Assembly (NCBI RefSeq): GCF_001436215.1 | Contig: NZ_AYYP01000072.1 | Location: 138,700-201,155 of the forward strand | Source: Ligilactobacillus agilis DSM 20509 | GTDB lineage: Bacteria; Bacillota; Bacilli; Lactobacillales; Lactobacillaceae | Reading direction: 5' to 3' | Length of the DNA stretch: 62,456 bases | Part shown: positions 1-8,797 of the stretch, piece after piece | Numbering within the stretch: the stretch's first letter is position 1 | Layout of the letters: the number at the start of each line of letters is the position of its first letter | The notes under the pieces: generated by a model | What the model saw: only the letters and a program-made list of their open reading frames with translations | What the model was told of the DNA's origin: nothing | Database searches by the model: none | Position numbers and translations under genes: made by a program

Positions 1-372
1 GCCTCACTTGGTTTATACAGTGTGGCTTCCCAAGTCGCTTCCCTTGCAACTTCTGGCAAGTCAACTGCCTTTGCAGCTTCATTTGCTGGGACAACTGCTT
101 TAGGTAAGTTAGATGCTGCTATCAAGAAAGTTTCTGACCAACGTGCTCAATTAGGTGCTGCTCAAAACGGTTTATCTCATACGGTAAACAGCTTGGAAGC
201 AACAACTACTAACTTATCAGCCGCTAACTCACGGATTAAAGACGTTGACATGGCACAAGAAATGACTAGCTACACAAGTTCAAACATCTTGTTGCAAGCT
301 GCAACATCAATGCTTTCACAAGCAAACTCAATGCCACAATCAGTATTGACATTGTTACAAAACATCGGCTAA
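1..372 (+). CDS. Flagellin, C-terminal part (5' end outside window)
   Basis: This is the C-terminal end of a flagellin, the filament subunit exported by the flagellar type III apparatus. The frame is open from base 1, so the GTG at 22 is internal and the real start lies upstream of the window. From about residue 30 onward the protein is nearly identical to the end of the complete flagellin at 607-1494, including the conserved [19 protein letters not shown] stretch of the terminal D1/D0 helix. The few differences are in the upstream variable part. It is followed by its own terminator and then a second flagellin with its own promoter, so the two are separately transcribed paralogues. Identity as flagellin is certain; whether the gene is intact cannot be judged. 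Confidence 0.93.
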   Translation, partial: ASLGLYSVASQVASLATSGKSTAFAASFAGTTALGKLDAAIKKVSDQRAQLGAAQNGLSHTVNSLEATTTNLSAANSRIKDVDMAQEMTSYTSSNILLQAATSMLSQANSMPQSVLTLLQNIG

Positions 373-395
373 TTATTAGCTTAAAACTTATCGAG

Positions 396-426
396 AGGCT
401 TAACTCAAAACGGTTAAGCCTTTTTT
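396..426 (+). terminator. Rho-independent terminator after flagellin 1
   Basis: A 9-bp stem (AGGCTTAAC pairing with GTTAAGCCT) is followed directly by a T run, 24 bases after the flagellin stop. Confidence 0.85.
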
Positions 427-516
427 AATAATAGTGGAAAATTTGTTTTTGTCGTGCTTTGTTTCACTAGGAAACTGGACTATTTAAAAATCTCAAAAAT
501 AATTAAAAAAAGGGCT

Positions 517-543
517 TTAAGATTTTTCTTTTCAACCGATATA
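517..543 (+). promoter_or_regulatory. Sigma-D (FliA-type) promoter of flagellin 2
   Basis: TTAA at 517-520, a 15-base spacer, then CCGATATA at 536-543. This matches the known flagellar sigma factor pattern (TAAA, 14-16 bases, CCGATAT) of Bacillus hag promoters. No good vegetative promoter competes, so flagellin 2 is probably a late-class flagellar gene. Confidence 0.75.
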
Positions 544-606
544 TATACATGTAAGGAGTTAAGACTTCTAGCTAACAACAAACAAACTCATTAGGAGGCA
601 ATTATT

Positions 607-1494
607 ATGCGGATTAACACAAATACTGCTGCAATGAATACTTACACAAAGTACTCAGCAGCCGCTAATGCCAAGGCAAGCGCCTTAGAAAAATTATCAT
701 CTGGTTCACGGATTAACACAGCTGCAGACGATGCTGCTGGTTTAGCAATCTCAAACAAGATGACTGCTCAAATCAGTGGGATGAAGCAAGCACGCTCAAA
801 CGCTCAAGATGGGATTTCCCTTCTTCAAACAGCAGAAGGTGCGCTTGAAGAAACTCAAAAGATGTTAAACCGGATGCGTGACCTTTCCCTTCAAGCATCA
901 AACGGAACATTACAATCAGAAGACCGTCAAGAAATCGCTTTGGAAATGAATACCTTAGCTTCTAACATTGACGCTATTAGCAAGAACACTAAGTTCAACG
1001 GCTTAGGTCTCTTTGGAAAAGATGGTGCAGCTTCAGGTACAGCTGCTACAACTACTAGTTTCCAATTCCAAGTAGGGGCTAACTCAGGTGAAACAACTTC
1101 AGTTACAATCCAATCAATGGATTCAACCTCACTTGGTCTTGCTACTTTAGTAAAACAAGTTGGTTCATTGGCTAAGGGTACTCAAGCTTCATTCGCAGCT
1201 TCATTTGCTGGGACAACTGCACTTGGTGACTTAGATAAAGCTATCAAGGCTGTTTCAGACCAACGCGCTCAATTAGGTGCTGCTCAAAACGGTTTATCCC
1301 ATACAGTTAACAGCTTGGAAGCAACAACTACTAACTTGTCAGCCGCTAACTCACGGATTAAAGACGTTGACATGGCGCAAGAAATGACTAGCTACACAAG
1401 TTCAAACATCTTGTTACAAGCTGCAACATCAATGCTTTCACAAGCAAACTCAATGCCACAATCAGTATTGACATTGTTACAAAACATCGGCTAA
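607..1494 (+). CDS. fliC: Flagellin
   Basis: Complete 295-residue flagellin, the structural subunit of the flagellar filament. The N-terminal D0/D1 helix is typical (MRINTNTAAMNTY, then ALEKLSSGSRINTAADDAAG) and the C-terminal helix ends [12 protein letters not shown]. The short, Ser/Thr/Ala-rich middle (residues about 135-200) means it has little or no D2/D3 outer domain; such residues are possible O-glycosylation sites. Start chosen because AGGAGG lies at 593-598, eight bases before ATG. A sigma-D promoter precedes it and a strong terminator follows. The C-terminal third is almost identical to flagellin 1, showing recent duplication or gene conversion. The two glycosyltransferases directly downstream suggest that the filament is glycosylated. 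Confidence 0.96.
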   Translation: MRINTNTAAMNTYTKYSAAANAKASALEKLSSGSRINTAADDAAGLAISNKMTAQISGMKQARSNAQDGISLLQTAEGALEETQKMLNRMRDLSLQASNGTLQSEDRQEIALEMNTLASNIDAISKNTKFNGLGLFGKDGAASGTAATTTSFQFQVGANSGETTSVTIQSMDSTSLGLATLVKQVGSLAKGTQASFAASFAGTTALGDLDKAIKAVSDQRAQLGAAQNGLSHTVNSLEATTTNLSAANSRIKDVDMAQEMTSYTSSNILLQAATSMLSQANSMPQSVLTLLQNIG

Positions 1495-1544
1495 TTAAAA
1501 GGCTAACTTGTCCTTTGGGGCATAATGACTTGTTAATTACAACT

Positions 1545-1575
1545 AGGGACAGGGAATTTTTCCTGTCCCTTTTTA
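1545..1575 (+). terminator. Rho-independent terminator after flagellin 2
   Basis: AGGGACAGG pairs with CCTGTCCCT, followed by five Ts. Confidence 0.88.
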
Positions 1576-1605
1576 TATCAAAGTTTAATGAAAGGAACAG
1601 AGTTC

Positions 1606-3570
1606 ATGGAAACAGACTTACTGGCGGTATCGGCTTGTATCATTACTAGAAACGAGGCGGAAAAGTTGAGGCGCTGTTTAGCTTGTCTAAGCAAGTTGGT
1701 GGCTGATATTGTTGTGATAGACACGGGCTCGCAAGATGAAACGGCAGCCGTGGTGGCTGGAGTTGAAGTCGCCCGCTATTTTTATTATGAATGGCCGGAT
1801 GATTTTTCCCTGGCGCGAAATTACGCCCTAAAGCAGGCTAAGTATGATCAAATCCTAGTGATTGATAGCGATGAGTGGTTTGCGAGCGCTAAGCTTGAAC
1901 AAGTTAGGACTCAAATTGCGGATTTCTTTGCCAAGGCAGATTTGAGGACGGCGGTGGGCTCCTTTGTCCGGCTTAATCAGACCGAAAGTGGTTGGCAAGC
2001 TAGCCAATACTTGGTGACCCGGCTTTTTTCTAAAAAGTACTTCCGCTACCAAGGTAAGCTGCATGAACGACCAATGCCTTTGGCAGGAGAAAAGAAGCGT
2101 AAGGAAGTTAAGCTTGAACTGGAGCTCTTGCACGATGGTTACCTTAAGCCAGAAGTGTTTGAGCAAAAGGCTAAAAGAAACTTGCTTCTCTTGTTAAAAG
2201 AGCAGGGCTTACCGGCTGAAGCGGCTAAAAATCCTTACGTCTTATACCAGGTGGCTCAAACTTACCGCCAAACCGGGCGTAAGCAGATGGCCTTAGTCTA
2301 TTTTCGCTGGTGGCTGTTGGCGGAAACTAACGTCGGCCAAAGCTATTTTCAAGCCGGCTTGGCAACTTACTTGGAGTTACTTTTAGAGTGCGAACAAGTT
2401 GAGTTTGCTTCCCAGTTACTGACGGCCTTTGGCGATTTGCAACTGGACGCCGATAATTCCTACTTGGCCGGGGTAATTTATAGTCAGGTGCATGACTTTG
2501 ACAAAGCGGTTGCCCACTACCGACAAGCGCTGGCCTTAGGTAATGCTAAGCAAGCGGACCGCTCCGGGCAACTAGGCCAGTTGATGTTGGCTAACGCCTT
2601 GGAGTTAAGTGGTAAACCTAACGAGGCGGTGGTGCATTACTTTGCGGCCAGGTTAAACGGCCTAAGTGACCTCAAGCGCCTAAAGGAACGGCAGTTTGTG
2701 GCCGACTACTACTTGGCTTTGGATTTAGGGCAAAGTCACCTTAAGTTGGGCTTGTTTGATGAGGAAGGAAACTTAGTTGCTTCTCGAATCGAAGCGGTAC
2801 AACTTAAAAATTACCAGCAAGTTGAAGCCACCGTAATGACCATCATTGCTAATTACCAGTTTCTTATCAGCGGAGTTGGCATTGCCCTGTTTGGCCGGGT
2901 TAATACGCAAAAAGGCACGATTGGCTTGGTAACGCCACTAGGCTATGAACAGCCCTTAGTTGAGCGTTTAGAAGCTAAATTTAACTTACCAGTAGTGGTA
3001 ATTAATGATGCCAAGGCCGCGTTGTTAGCCGAGCAGACTATGGGGAGCCTAAAAGCAGTCTCTGATGGGGCCTTAGTTACCTTAGGGACTAGTATTGGGG
3101 GCGGAGTTATTTTGGCTAACCGCATCCACGAAGGCCGCCACCAGCTAGCCGGAGAGTTTTCCTACCTGGTACAAAATAAGCGCTTCTTATCCGAGTCCGC
3201 TTCGGCTGTCAAATTAATGACCGCTTTGCGGGATTTGCTAGGGGCAGCTAAGGAGATGACGGACCACCAGGTCTTTTTGGCCGCCCTAGAAAATCCCCTG
3301 GCTAAGGAACTGATTCAGACTTATAGTTATAACTTAGCCACCGTCTTGGTCAACCTGCAGGTCAGCTTTGACTTAGAACGGATTGCCATCGGGGGTGGCT
3401 TAGGCCAGGAAGAAAAGTTAATCACACTACTTAACCAGTCCTTCCTGGAAATTATGGGCAGCTTGCCAAACAATCCACTTTACCGGCCTGAATTAGTAGC
3501 TGCTAAGCTGGGTAATCAGGCTGGTTTGTATGGGGCTTATCAACTACTAACAGAGAGGATGAAACGATGA
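1606..3570 (+). CDS. GT2 glycosyltransferase - TPR - ROK-like fusion protein
   Basis: A 654-residue protein with three parts. Residues about 1-240 are a family 2 glycosyltransferase (SACIITRNE start, VIDTGSQDET, then DSDEW as the metal/nucleotide-binding acidic motif). Residues about 240-360 look like TPR helices. Residues about 365-650 resemble a ROK-family sugar kinase/repressor fold (LALDLGQSHLKLG phosphate-1 motif, VVINDAKAALLAEQ with the catalytic-type Asp, VTLGTSIGGGVI). The Cys-rich zinc motif usual in ROK kinases is absent. The ATG at 1588 has no ribosome binding site, whereas AAAGGA at 1590-1595 serves the ATG at 1606, so the latter was chosen. It overlaps the next glycosyltransferase by 4 bp. 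Placement right after flagellin suggests flagellin O-glycosylation; the ROK part could bind or phosphorylate the sugar, which is inference. Confidence 0.85.
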   Translation: METDLLAVSACIITRNEAEKLRRCLACLSKLVADIVVIDTGSQDETAAVVAGVEVARYFYYEWPDDFSLARNYALKQAKYDQILVIDSDEWFASAKLEQVRTQIADFFAKADLRTAVGSFVRLNQTESGWQASQYLVTRLFSKKYFRYQGKLHERPMPLAGEKKRKEVKLELELLHDGYLKPEVFEQKAKRNLLLLLKEQGLPAEAAKNPYVLYQVAQTYRQTGRKQMALVYFRWWLLAETNVGQSYFQAGLATYLELLLECEQVEFASQLLTAFGDLQLDADNSYLAGVIYSQVHDFDKAVAHYRQALALGNAKQADRSGQLGQLMLANALELSGKPNEAVVHYFAARLNGLSDLKRLKERQFVADYYLALDLGQSHLKLGLFDEEGNLVASRIEAVQLKNYQQVEATVMTIIANYQFLISGVGIALFGRVNTQKGTIGLVTPLGYEQPLVERLEAKFNLPVVVINDAKAALLAEQTMGSLKAVSDGALVTLGTSIGGGVILANRIHEGRHQLAGEFSYLVQNKRFLSESASAVKLMTALRDLLGAAKEMTDHQVFLAALENPLAKELIQTYSYNLATVLVNLQVSFDLERIAIGGGLGQEEKLITLLNQSFLEIMGSLPNNPLYRPELVAAKLGNQAGLYGAYQLLTERMKR

Positions 3571-4622
3571 GGGTATCAGTTTGTGTTATTACTAAGGATG
3601 AAAGTAAAAAATTAGCTCGGTGTTTAGAGTCCCTTAAAAGCTTGCAGGGGCTTGTGGCAGAAGTCTTGGTCTTAGATACCGGCTCTAGCGATGACAGCAT
3701 TCAGGTAGCAGAAAGGTTCGGGGCGAAGGTCTACCAACAGGCGTGGCGAGGCGACTTTGCCTGGGCGAGAAATTACCTGGCCAGCCAGGCTAAGTGCGAC
3801 CTGGTCTTATTTTTGGATACCGATGAGTGGGTGGCCGGGGTAGACATTCCCGCTTTAGAAGCGCTCTTGGGCCAGGTCGATTTGCGGCAAACGGTCGGGC
3901 GAATCGTGCGCCTAAATCTAAATCAGACCAGTCAGACCCAGTCGTTAGAACCTAGGTTATACTTAAAAAGTTACTTTAACTTTGAAAGGAAAATCCACGA
4001 ACAAGTCAACAGGCAGGATGGGGGTCCTGTCTACTACCAAGATATTCCCTTGGTTATCAAGCACGATGGTTATGCCAGCCAGGAGTTGTTGTTAGCTAAG
4101 GCCCAACGGAATTTAGACTTACTCTTAACGGAATTGGCCAAGCATCCCCAGGATTCCTACCTGCTTTTCCAGATAGGTAAGTCCTACTACAGCCAAAAGA
4201 ATTTGGAGCTAGCCCAAAAGTATTTTGAAGCTAGTTTAAAGTTAAAACCAGCTTATAGTTTAGGTTATGTTTTTAACTGTTTAGAATGTTTGGTTTTAAT
4301 CTTACTAGCCACTGAGCAGGTAAGTGCAGCGCAGCGGTGGCTGGCTACTTACCCAGAATACGAACATGACGGCGATTACATTTATTTACAGGCCCTAAGT
4401 TTTTTTGTAGAAAAAAACTATGATTTTGCTAAGAAATACTTTAATTTAGCCCTTAAACAGCCGATAGTAAAAGTAGCGGGTCGAAATAATTTTTTAGCTC
4501 ACTATTACCTAGGGTTGGTTTACAAAGAGGAAGGCGCCCTGGGGTTAGCTAAGCAGCATTTAAGCTTAGCTGCAGATAAATTTTCACCTGCAAAAGAGGA
4601 ATTGTTGCAATTATTGCAATAG
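3567..4622 (+). CDS. Glycosyltransferase family 2 with TPR repeats
   Basis: 351 residues. The N-terminal ~230 residues are a GT2 domain closely similar in plan to that of the upstream gene (VSVCVITKDE, VLDTGSSDDS, FLDTDEW), and the remaining ~120 residues form helical TPR-like repeats (LLFQIGKSYYSQKNLELAQK). No ROK part is present. It starts at an ATGA overlap with the preceding stop, so the two are translationally coupled. The pair follows two flagellin genes, a position typical of flagellin-modifying transferases; the acceptor is inferred, not shown. It probably acts in the cytoplasm on flagellin before export. Confidence 0.85.
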   Translation: MRVSVCVITKDESKKLARCLESLKSLQGLVAEVLVLDTGSSDDSIQVAERFGAKVYQQAWRGDFAWARNYLASQAKCDLVLFLDTDEWVAGVDIPALEALLGQVDLRQTVGRIVRLNLNQTSQTQSLEPRLYLKSYFNFERKIHEQVNRQDGGPVYYQDIPLVIKHDGYASQELLLAKAQRNLDLLLTELAKHPQDSYLLFQIGKSYYSQKNLELAQKYFEASLKLKPAYSLGYVFNCLECLVLILLATEQVSAAQRWLATYPEYEHDGDYIYLQALSFFVEKNYDFAKKYFNLALKQPIVKVAGRNNFLAHYYLGLVYKEEGALGLAKQHLSLAADKFSPAKEELLQLLQ

Positions 4623-4633
4623 GAGGAATTATT

Positions 4634-5185
4634 GTGGCACACAAAGGATATCGGTATACGCTTGATGAAAAGCTCCGTTATATTAAGTTGGTCAAAAAGG
4701 GTGCCACTACCATTGCAGTTGAAAAAGAATATGGAGTTGACCACCATAATCTTAACCGGTGGTTAGAGCGCTATGACGAACACGGAGTGGATGGGCTCTT
4801 ACCCCGGCCTGTAAAGAGGTATTCGACTGAGTTTAAAATGTTAGTGGTAAAAAAACATCTGGAGGGCGCTTCGCTAGGCCAACTCCGCCAAGATTATGAT
4901 ATTTCCAATGAAGGGGTAATCCAGCGGTGGGTTAACCTTTATTCGGACGGTAAGCGCTTAAAAAACAAGGGGAATAAGAAGGCCAAGGGCAAGCAATCGC
5001 GTAAGACGACTTTAGCCGAACGCTTAGAGATTGTTAACTGGACGATTGATAACCATTATAACTATAATTTGGCGGTGGAGCACTTTAACGTTTCTTACAC
5101 CCAGGTTTACTCTTGGGTCCGGAAGTTTAGCGACGGGGGCAAGACCGCCTTGGTTGATCGGCGTGGTAAGCGTAAGAATGGCTAG
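4634..5185 (+). CDS. Multi-HTH protein resembling an IS3-type transposase OrfA
   Basis: 183 residues holding three helix-turn-helix segments of the kind found in IS3/IS150 OrfA and related transposase N-termini: residues about 8-50 (YTLDEKLRYIKLVKKGATTI), 60-105 and 123-170 (RLEIVNWTIDNHYNYNLAVE). Very basic linker (KNKGNKKAKGKQSRK). The start is GTG with AGGAGG eight or nine bases upstream, and the gap to the glycosyltransferase is only 11 bp. No OrfB integrase follows; instead a terminator does. No terminal inverted repeats were seen. It may be a stranded OrfA or a protein recruited as DNA-binding regulator of the flagellin-glycosylation genes; the clean operon-like spacing favours the latter slightly. 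Confidence 0.65.
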   Translation: MAHKGYRYTLDEKLRYIKLVKKGATTIAVEKEYGVDHHNLNRWLERYDEHGVDGLLPRPVKRYSTEFKMLVVKKHLEGASLGQLRQDYDISNEGVIQRWVNLYSDGKRLKNKGNKKAKGKQSRKTTLAERLEIVNWTIDNHYNYNLAVEHFNVSYTQVYSWVRKFSDGGKTALVDRRGKRKNG

Positions 5186-5198
5186 CCAAACTAAAAGA

Positions 5199-5235
5199 AA
5201 AAAAGATGTCAGTGTGATAGCTGGCATCTTTTTTA
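5199..5235. terminator. Terminator
   Basis: AAAAAAGATGTCA pairs imperfectly with CTGGCATCTTTTTT; it ends the flagellin-modification operon. Confidence 0.8.
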
Positions 5236-5270
5236 GTTAAGGAAAGAGGCTGGGAGAAGTCTAAAATTTA

Positions 5271-5319
5271 AAAACCGTTAGAAATCACATTACTAAAATG
5301 TTAATTTCTAGCGGCTTTT
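5271..5319. terminator. Bidirectional terminator
   Basis: ACCGTTAGAAAT and ATTTCTAGCGGC form a stem (with G-U pairs) flanked by A and T runs, directly after the stop of the minus-strand penicillin-binding protein. Confidence 0.75.
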
Positions 5320-5322
5320 AAT

Positions 5323-7284
5323 TTATTTAGGGGCGTAATAGGTTTGGTTATTAGCCTTAATGGTCTTGACGCTAGCTGGCTTAGTCCACTGCTTATTAAC
5401 CTGACCTTGGGCAAGGTAGGTCATAATATCTTGGTAGAACTTTTGGGCAATCTTGCTGTCAGCTTCTGAAAGGTAGTGACCTGATTCGTAAGGCTTATCA
5501 TAACCGGTCCACACTGAGATGGAGTAGTTTCTGCTATAACCATTGAACCAGGAATCCATTAAAGCATTATCGGGGAAGCTGGCTGGTTTTAAGTCGCTAG
5601 GGTAAGCGTTAGTCCCGGTTTTACCAGCTTGGTATAAACCATAGACGGCCGCATCATGGCCAGTTCCGCTTGGAGAGCTAATGACCTGTTCGAGCATCTT
5701 GGTTACAATATAAGCAGTAGAAGCTTTCATAACCCGCTTAGGCTTAGTCTTAAAGCTCTTAGTTTGGCCATTAGGTAATTCGATGCTGGTGATGTAGCTT
5801 GGTTGGTAGTAATAACCACCGTTAGCAAAGCAAGCGTAGGCAGCGGCATTTTGGAGGCTAGAAGATGGCAGGCCAATTCCGTTTTGCAATTCGAGCTTGT
5901 GCTTGTAAGTAAAGCCTAACTGCTCAATAAAGCTTTGGGCCCGCTTCATACCTACCGCCTGCAAGGCCCGGATGGCAGGGACGTTTCGGGATTGGACCAG
6001 GGCTTCTTGCATGGTCATCTTCCCGAGGTAAGTACCGTCAAAGTCGTGAAGAACCTTATTGGTGTCTGGGTAGACGAACTTGCTGTCGTCTAGTTCGTGC
6101 TGGCTAGACCAACCTAAGTATTCGATGGCAGGTGCGTAATCTAACAGGGGTTTGGCGGTGGAAGCGTTAGACCTGGTGGCTTGAACGGCCCGGTTCAAGC
6201 CAAAGGTTAGCTCGCCTTGCTTTCTGCCCCCAATCATGGCCACAACCGCCCCGGATTTAGGGTTGATGACGCTAGCCGCTACTTGCATTTGGTCGTTAGG
6301 ATATTTTAGCTGGTCGGAGTTAGCTAGCTGGTAGAGCCGGTGTTGGGCAGCGGTGTCGAGGTTGGTGTAGACCTTTAAAGCCTTTTCGTAAGGATCATAG
6401 CCCTTAGCCCGTAAGTCGGCCACGACCTCTTTGAGGTAGGCATCTGCCCACAGGGCGTGTTTATGACTAGTTTGGTTTCTTTGGCTGTCATAAGCTAATA
6501 AGCCGGCAGTGATTGGCGTTGCCACCGCTTTTTGGTAGGCACTGTTAGAAATCTTGTTAGTTTGTAACATGGCCTTTAAGACCTGATTTCTTCTTTGGGT
6601 CGCTAAGGTTTGGTTAGCGTACGGGTTATAAGAAGAAGGGGCATTAGGAATTCCGGCTAACAGGGCGGTCTGAGCCAGGCTCAAGTCCTTGAGTGGCTTG
6701 CCATAGTAATACTTAGCCGCCGTTTGCATCCCATAAATTCCATTACCCATGAAGACCTTGTTGGCATAGAGGGCGAGGATTTCTTTTTTAGAGTAAATCC
6801 GGTCTAACTCAACTGCTAGCCAAGCTTCTTGAATTTTTCGTTCCAAAGTCTGGTCGGATTTCTTGGTTGAAAAATAGGAAAGCTTGATTAACTGCTGGTC
6901 TAAAGTACTACCACCTTGGAGGCTATTATCGCTTGCTTTAAAGTTAGCTAGGGCCGCGCCCAAAATTCTGATAACATCGAGGCCATGGTGGTTGTAAAAG
7001 CGGCGGTCCTCAATTGAGGTAATCGCCGCACTAGTTTGACTTGGTAGCTGGTTAGGCTTGATGACTTCGCGGTCGTCTACCCCTAAGGAGAGGAGCTTTT
7101 TACCTTGACTATCATAAATGGTAGAAGATGCGGTGCTGGTAACGTAAGCGCTGGTCAGTTTCGGTGCCTTTAAAATATAGTAACCACATAAACTTATCCC
7201 GCAGATAAGCAGTAGTAAGCAGATGACTGCCAGGCTATACCCAACTTTTTTTAAAAGTGAGGTCGGTGTGTGTTCTTTTGTCAT
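5323..7284 (-). CDS. Bifunctional class A penicillin-binding protein (GT51 + transpeptidase)
   Basis: 653-residue membrane-anchored peptidoglycan synthase. One N-terminal transmembrane helix (residues about 16-40, VGYSLAVICLLLLICGISL) anchors it. The GT51 glycosyltransferase shows EDRRFYNHHG with the catalytic Glu, GGSTLDQQLIK, and the KKEILALYANKVFMGNGIYG block. The transpeptidase has SxxK as STAK, SxN as SRN, and KTG as AGKTGTN, so both activities look intact. The frame extends to 7305 with a TTG, but the ATG at 7284 has AAGGGG about nine bases upstream and begins MTKEHT, so it was chosen. It stands alone, convergent with the flagellin cluster and divergent from lspA. Confidence 0.95.
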   Translation of the reverse strand: MTKEHTPTSLLKKVGYSLAVICLLLLICGISLCGYYILKAPKLTSAYVTSTASSTIYDSQGKKLLSLGVDDREVIKPNQLPSQTSAAITSIEDRRFYNHHGLDVIRILGAALANFKASDNSLQGGSTLDQQLIKLSYFSTKKSDQTLERKIQEAWLAVELDRIYSKKEILALYANKVFMGNGIYGMQTAAKYYYGKPLKDLSLAQTALLAGIPNAPSSYNPYANQTLATQRRNQVLKAMLQTNKISNSAYQKAVATPITAGLLAYDSQRNQTSHKHALWADAYLKEVVADLRAKGYDPYEKALKVYTNLDTAAQHRLYQLANSDQLKYPNDQMQVAASVINPKSGAVVAMIGGRKQGELTFGLNRAVQATRSNASTAKPLLDYAPAIEYLGWSSQHELDDSKFVYPDTNKVLHDFDGTYLGKMTMQEALVQSRNVPAIRALQAVGMKRAQSFIEQLGFTYKHKLELQNGIGLPSSSLQNAAAYACFANGGYYYQPSYITSIELPNGQTKSFKTKPKRVMKASTAYIVTKMLEQVISSPSGTGHDAAVYGLYQAGKTGTNAYPSDLKPASFPDNALMDSWFNGYSRNYSISVWTGYDKPYESGHYLSEADSKIAQKFYQDIMTYLAQGQVNKQWTKPASVKTIKANNQTYYAPK

Positions 7285-7349
7285 AACTTTACCCCTTTGA
7301 AACAACTTTTTCAGTTATTACTTTAGCATAAGATGGAGATTTAGGGAAA

Positions 7350-7378
7350 TTGCTATTTAAGGCTTAACACGGTATAAT
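7350..7378 (+). promoter_or_regulatory. Vegetative promoter for lspA-rluD
   Basis: TTGCTA (7350-7355), 17-base spacer, TATAAT (7373-7378). Confidence 0.75.
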
Positions 7379-7414
7379 TATAACTTAAGAATAATTTAAA
7401 AAAGGGGCATTGCT

Positions 7415-7864
7415 ATGCCGATTTATATTTGTTTAAGTCTAGCCGTGGTCCTCTTAGATCAGTTGATTAAGTATTTTGTCGCCACGACTTTACCACTAAA
7501 TACTAGCCAACCAGTGATTTCTGGTTTGGTCTCGATTGCCCACATTAGAAATTATGGGGCGGCCTGGAGCATGCTAATCGGGCAACGGTGGTTTTTCATC
7601 ATCATTTCACTGGTGGCTGTGGCGGTAATTGGTTACTACCTAAAGAAAAAGTGGACTAAATGGGGGTATGGCTTAGGGCTAGCCCTCTTATTAGGAGGAA
7701 CTTTAGGTAACTTTATCGATCGCCTGCGTTTGGGTTACGTTGTCGATATGATTCAGCTAGACTTCATAAACTTTCCAATTTTTAACGTCGCTGACTGTGC
7801 CTTGACTTTAGGGGTAATAGTCTTAATTTTGACGATGATAAAGGATGAACAACTCAATGATTGA
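7415..7864 (+). CDS. lspA: Lipoprotein signal peptidase (signal peptidase II)
   Basis: 149-residue, four-helix membrane aspartyl protease that removes signal peptides from prolipoproteins after diacylglyceryl modification. Both catalytic Asp motifs are visible: GNFIDRLRLGYVVDMI and FNVADCALTLG. The length is usual for the family. AAAAAGGGG precedes the ATG, and a good vegetative promoter lies 36 bp upstream. It overlaps the following pseudouridine synthase start, an arrangement common in lactobacilli. Confidence 0.95.
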   Translation: MPIYICLSLAVVLLDQLIKYFVATTLPLNTSQPVISGLVSIAHIRNYGAAWSMLIGQRWFFIIISLVAVAVIGYYLKKKWTKWGYGLGLALLLGGTLGNFIDRLRLGYVVDMIQLDFINFPIFNVADCALTLGVIVLILTMIKDEQLND

Positions 7865-8762
7865 AGCAGTAGTAGAAAACGAAAGCGGGCGCTTAGATAA
7901 GGTGGCCAGCCAGCTTTTTGGCAACTTTTCTCGCTCGCAGCTTAAGGAACTCTTGGCAAGTGGTAACTTGTTGGTTAACGGCCAGCAAAAAAAGCCTAAG
8001 TATCAGGTTAAGCCAGGAGATAAGCTAACCTTAGTGGAACCCGAGGTTAAGCAGTTAGATTTAGTAGCTGAAAAGATGGATTTGGACATTGTTTACGAAG
8101 ACGATGATGTCTTGGTGGTTAACAAGCCCCAGGGGATGGTAGTTCACCCTTCGCCGGGCCATGAAAGCCACACTTTAGTGAACGCCTTATTGTACCACTG
8201 CCCACTTTCGACCATTAACGGTACCTTTAGGCCGGGGATTGTCCACCGAATTGATAAGGATACCTCTGGCTTATTGATGGTCGCAAAAAACGACTTGGCT
8301 CACCAGTCACTGGCAGCCCAGCTAAAAAATAAGACCAACACCCGGGAGTACTTGGCCTTGGTTCACGGTAACATCAAGGAAGCTGAGGGCACGATTGATG
8401 CGCCACTAGGTCGTTCGCCTAAAGACCGTAAAAAACAGGCCGTAGTCGCGGATGGCCGCCCGGCAATTACCCACTTTAAGGTTTTAGACCGCTTTGGTGA
8501 TTACACCCTAGTGGCCTGTCGGCTTGAAACAGGACGCACCCACCAGATTCGGGTGCACATGAAATATATTGGCCACCCCTTGGCAGGTGATCCGCTCTAT
8601 GGACCTAAAAAGACCTTGCCAGGAGCCGGGCAGTATTTACACGCAGCCAAGTTAGGCTTCAAGCACCCGGTTACGGGAGAAGAGCTCTTATTTGAAGCGC
8701 CGCTACCGCCTTATTTTGCAGAAATGCTAAAAAAACTTGACAAGCGCCGTAAAATAAATTAA
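7857..8762 (+). CDS. rluD: RluD-family 23S rRNA pseudouridine synthase
   Basis: 301 residues. An N-terminal S4 RNA-binding domain (LDKVASQLFGNFSRSQLKEL) is followed by the pseudouridine synthase domain with the catalytic Asp in GIVHRIDKDTSGLLMVAK and the RTHQIRVHMKYIGHPLAGDP block. It converts specific uridines of 23S rRNA to pseudouridine; the exact sites are not deducible from sequence. The ATG at 7845 sits inside the AAAGGATG ribosome binding site, so the ATG at 7857, which overlaps the lspA stop as ATGATTGA, is the likelier start. The pyr promoter lies within its last codons. Confidence 0.92.
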   Translation: MIEAVVENESGRLDKVASQLFGNFSRSQLKELLASGNLLVNGQQKKPKYQVKPGDKLTLVEPEVKQLDLVAEKMDLDIVYEDDDVLVVNKPQGMVVHPSPGHESHTLVNALLYHCPLSTINGTFRPGIVHRIDKDTSGLLMVAKNDLAHQSLAAQLKNKTNTREYLALVHGNIKEAEGTIDAPLGRSPKDRKKQAVVADGRPAITHFKVLDRFGDYTLVACRLETGRTHQIRVHMKYIGHPLAGDPLYGPKKTLPGAGQYLHAAKLGFKHPVTGEELLFEAPLPPYFAEMLKKLDKRRKIN

Positions 8763-8765
8763 CAT
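8737..8765 (+). promoter_or_regulatory. Promoter of the pyr operon
   Basis: A consensus TTGACA (8737-8742), 17-base spacer, then TAACAT (8760-8765). It lies in the tail of the upstream pseudouridine synthase gene and would start a leader of about 165 bases that contains the PyrR attenuator. Confidence 0.75.
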
Positions 8766-8797
8766 GAGTACAACAAAAGAAGTAATCCTTTAAAATT

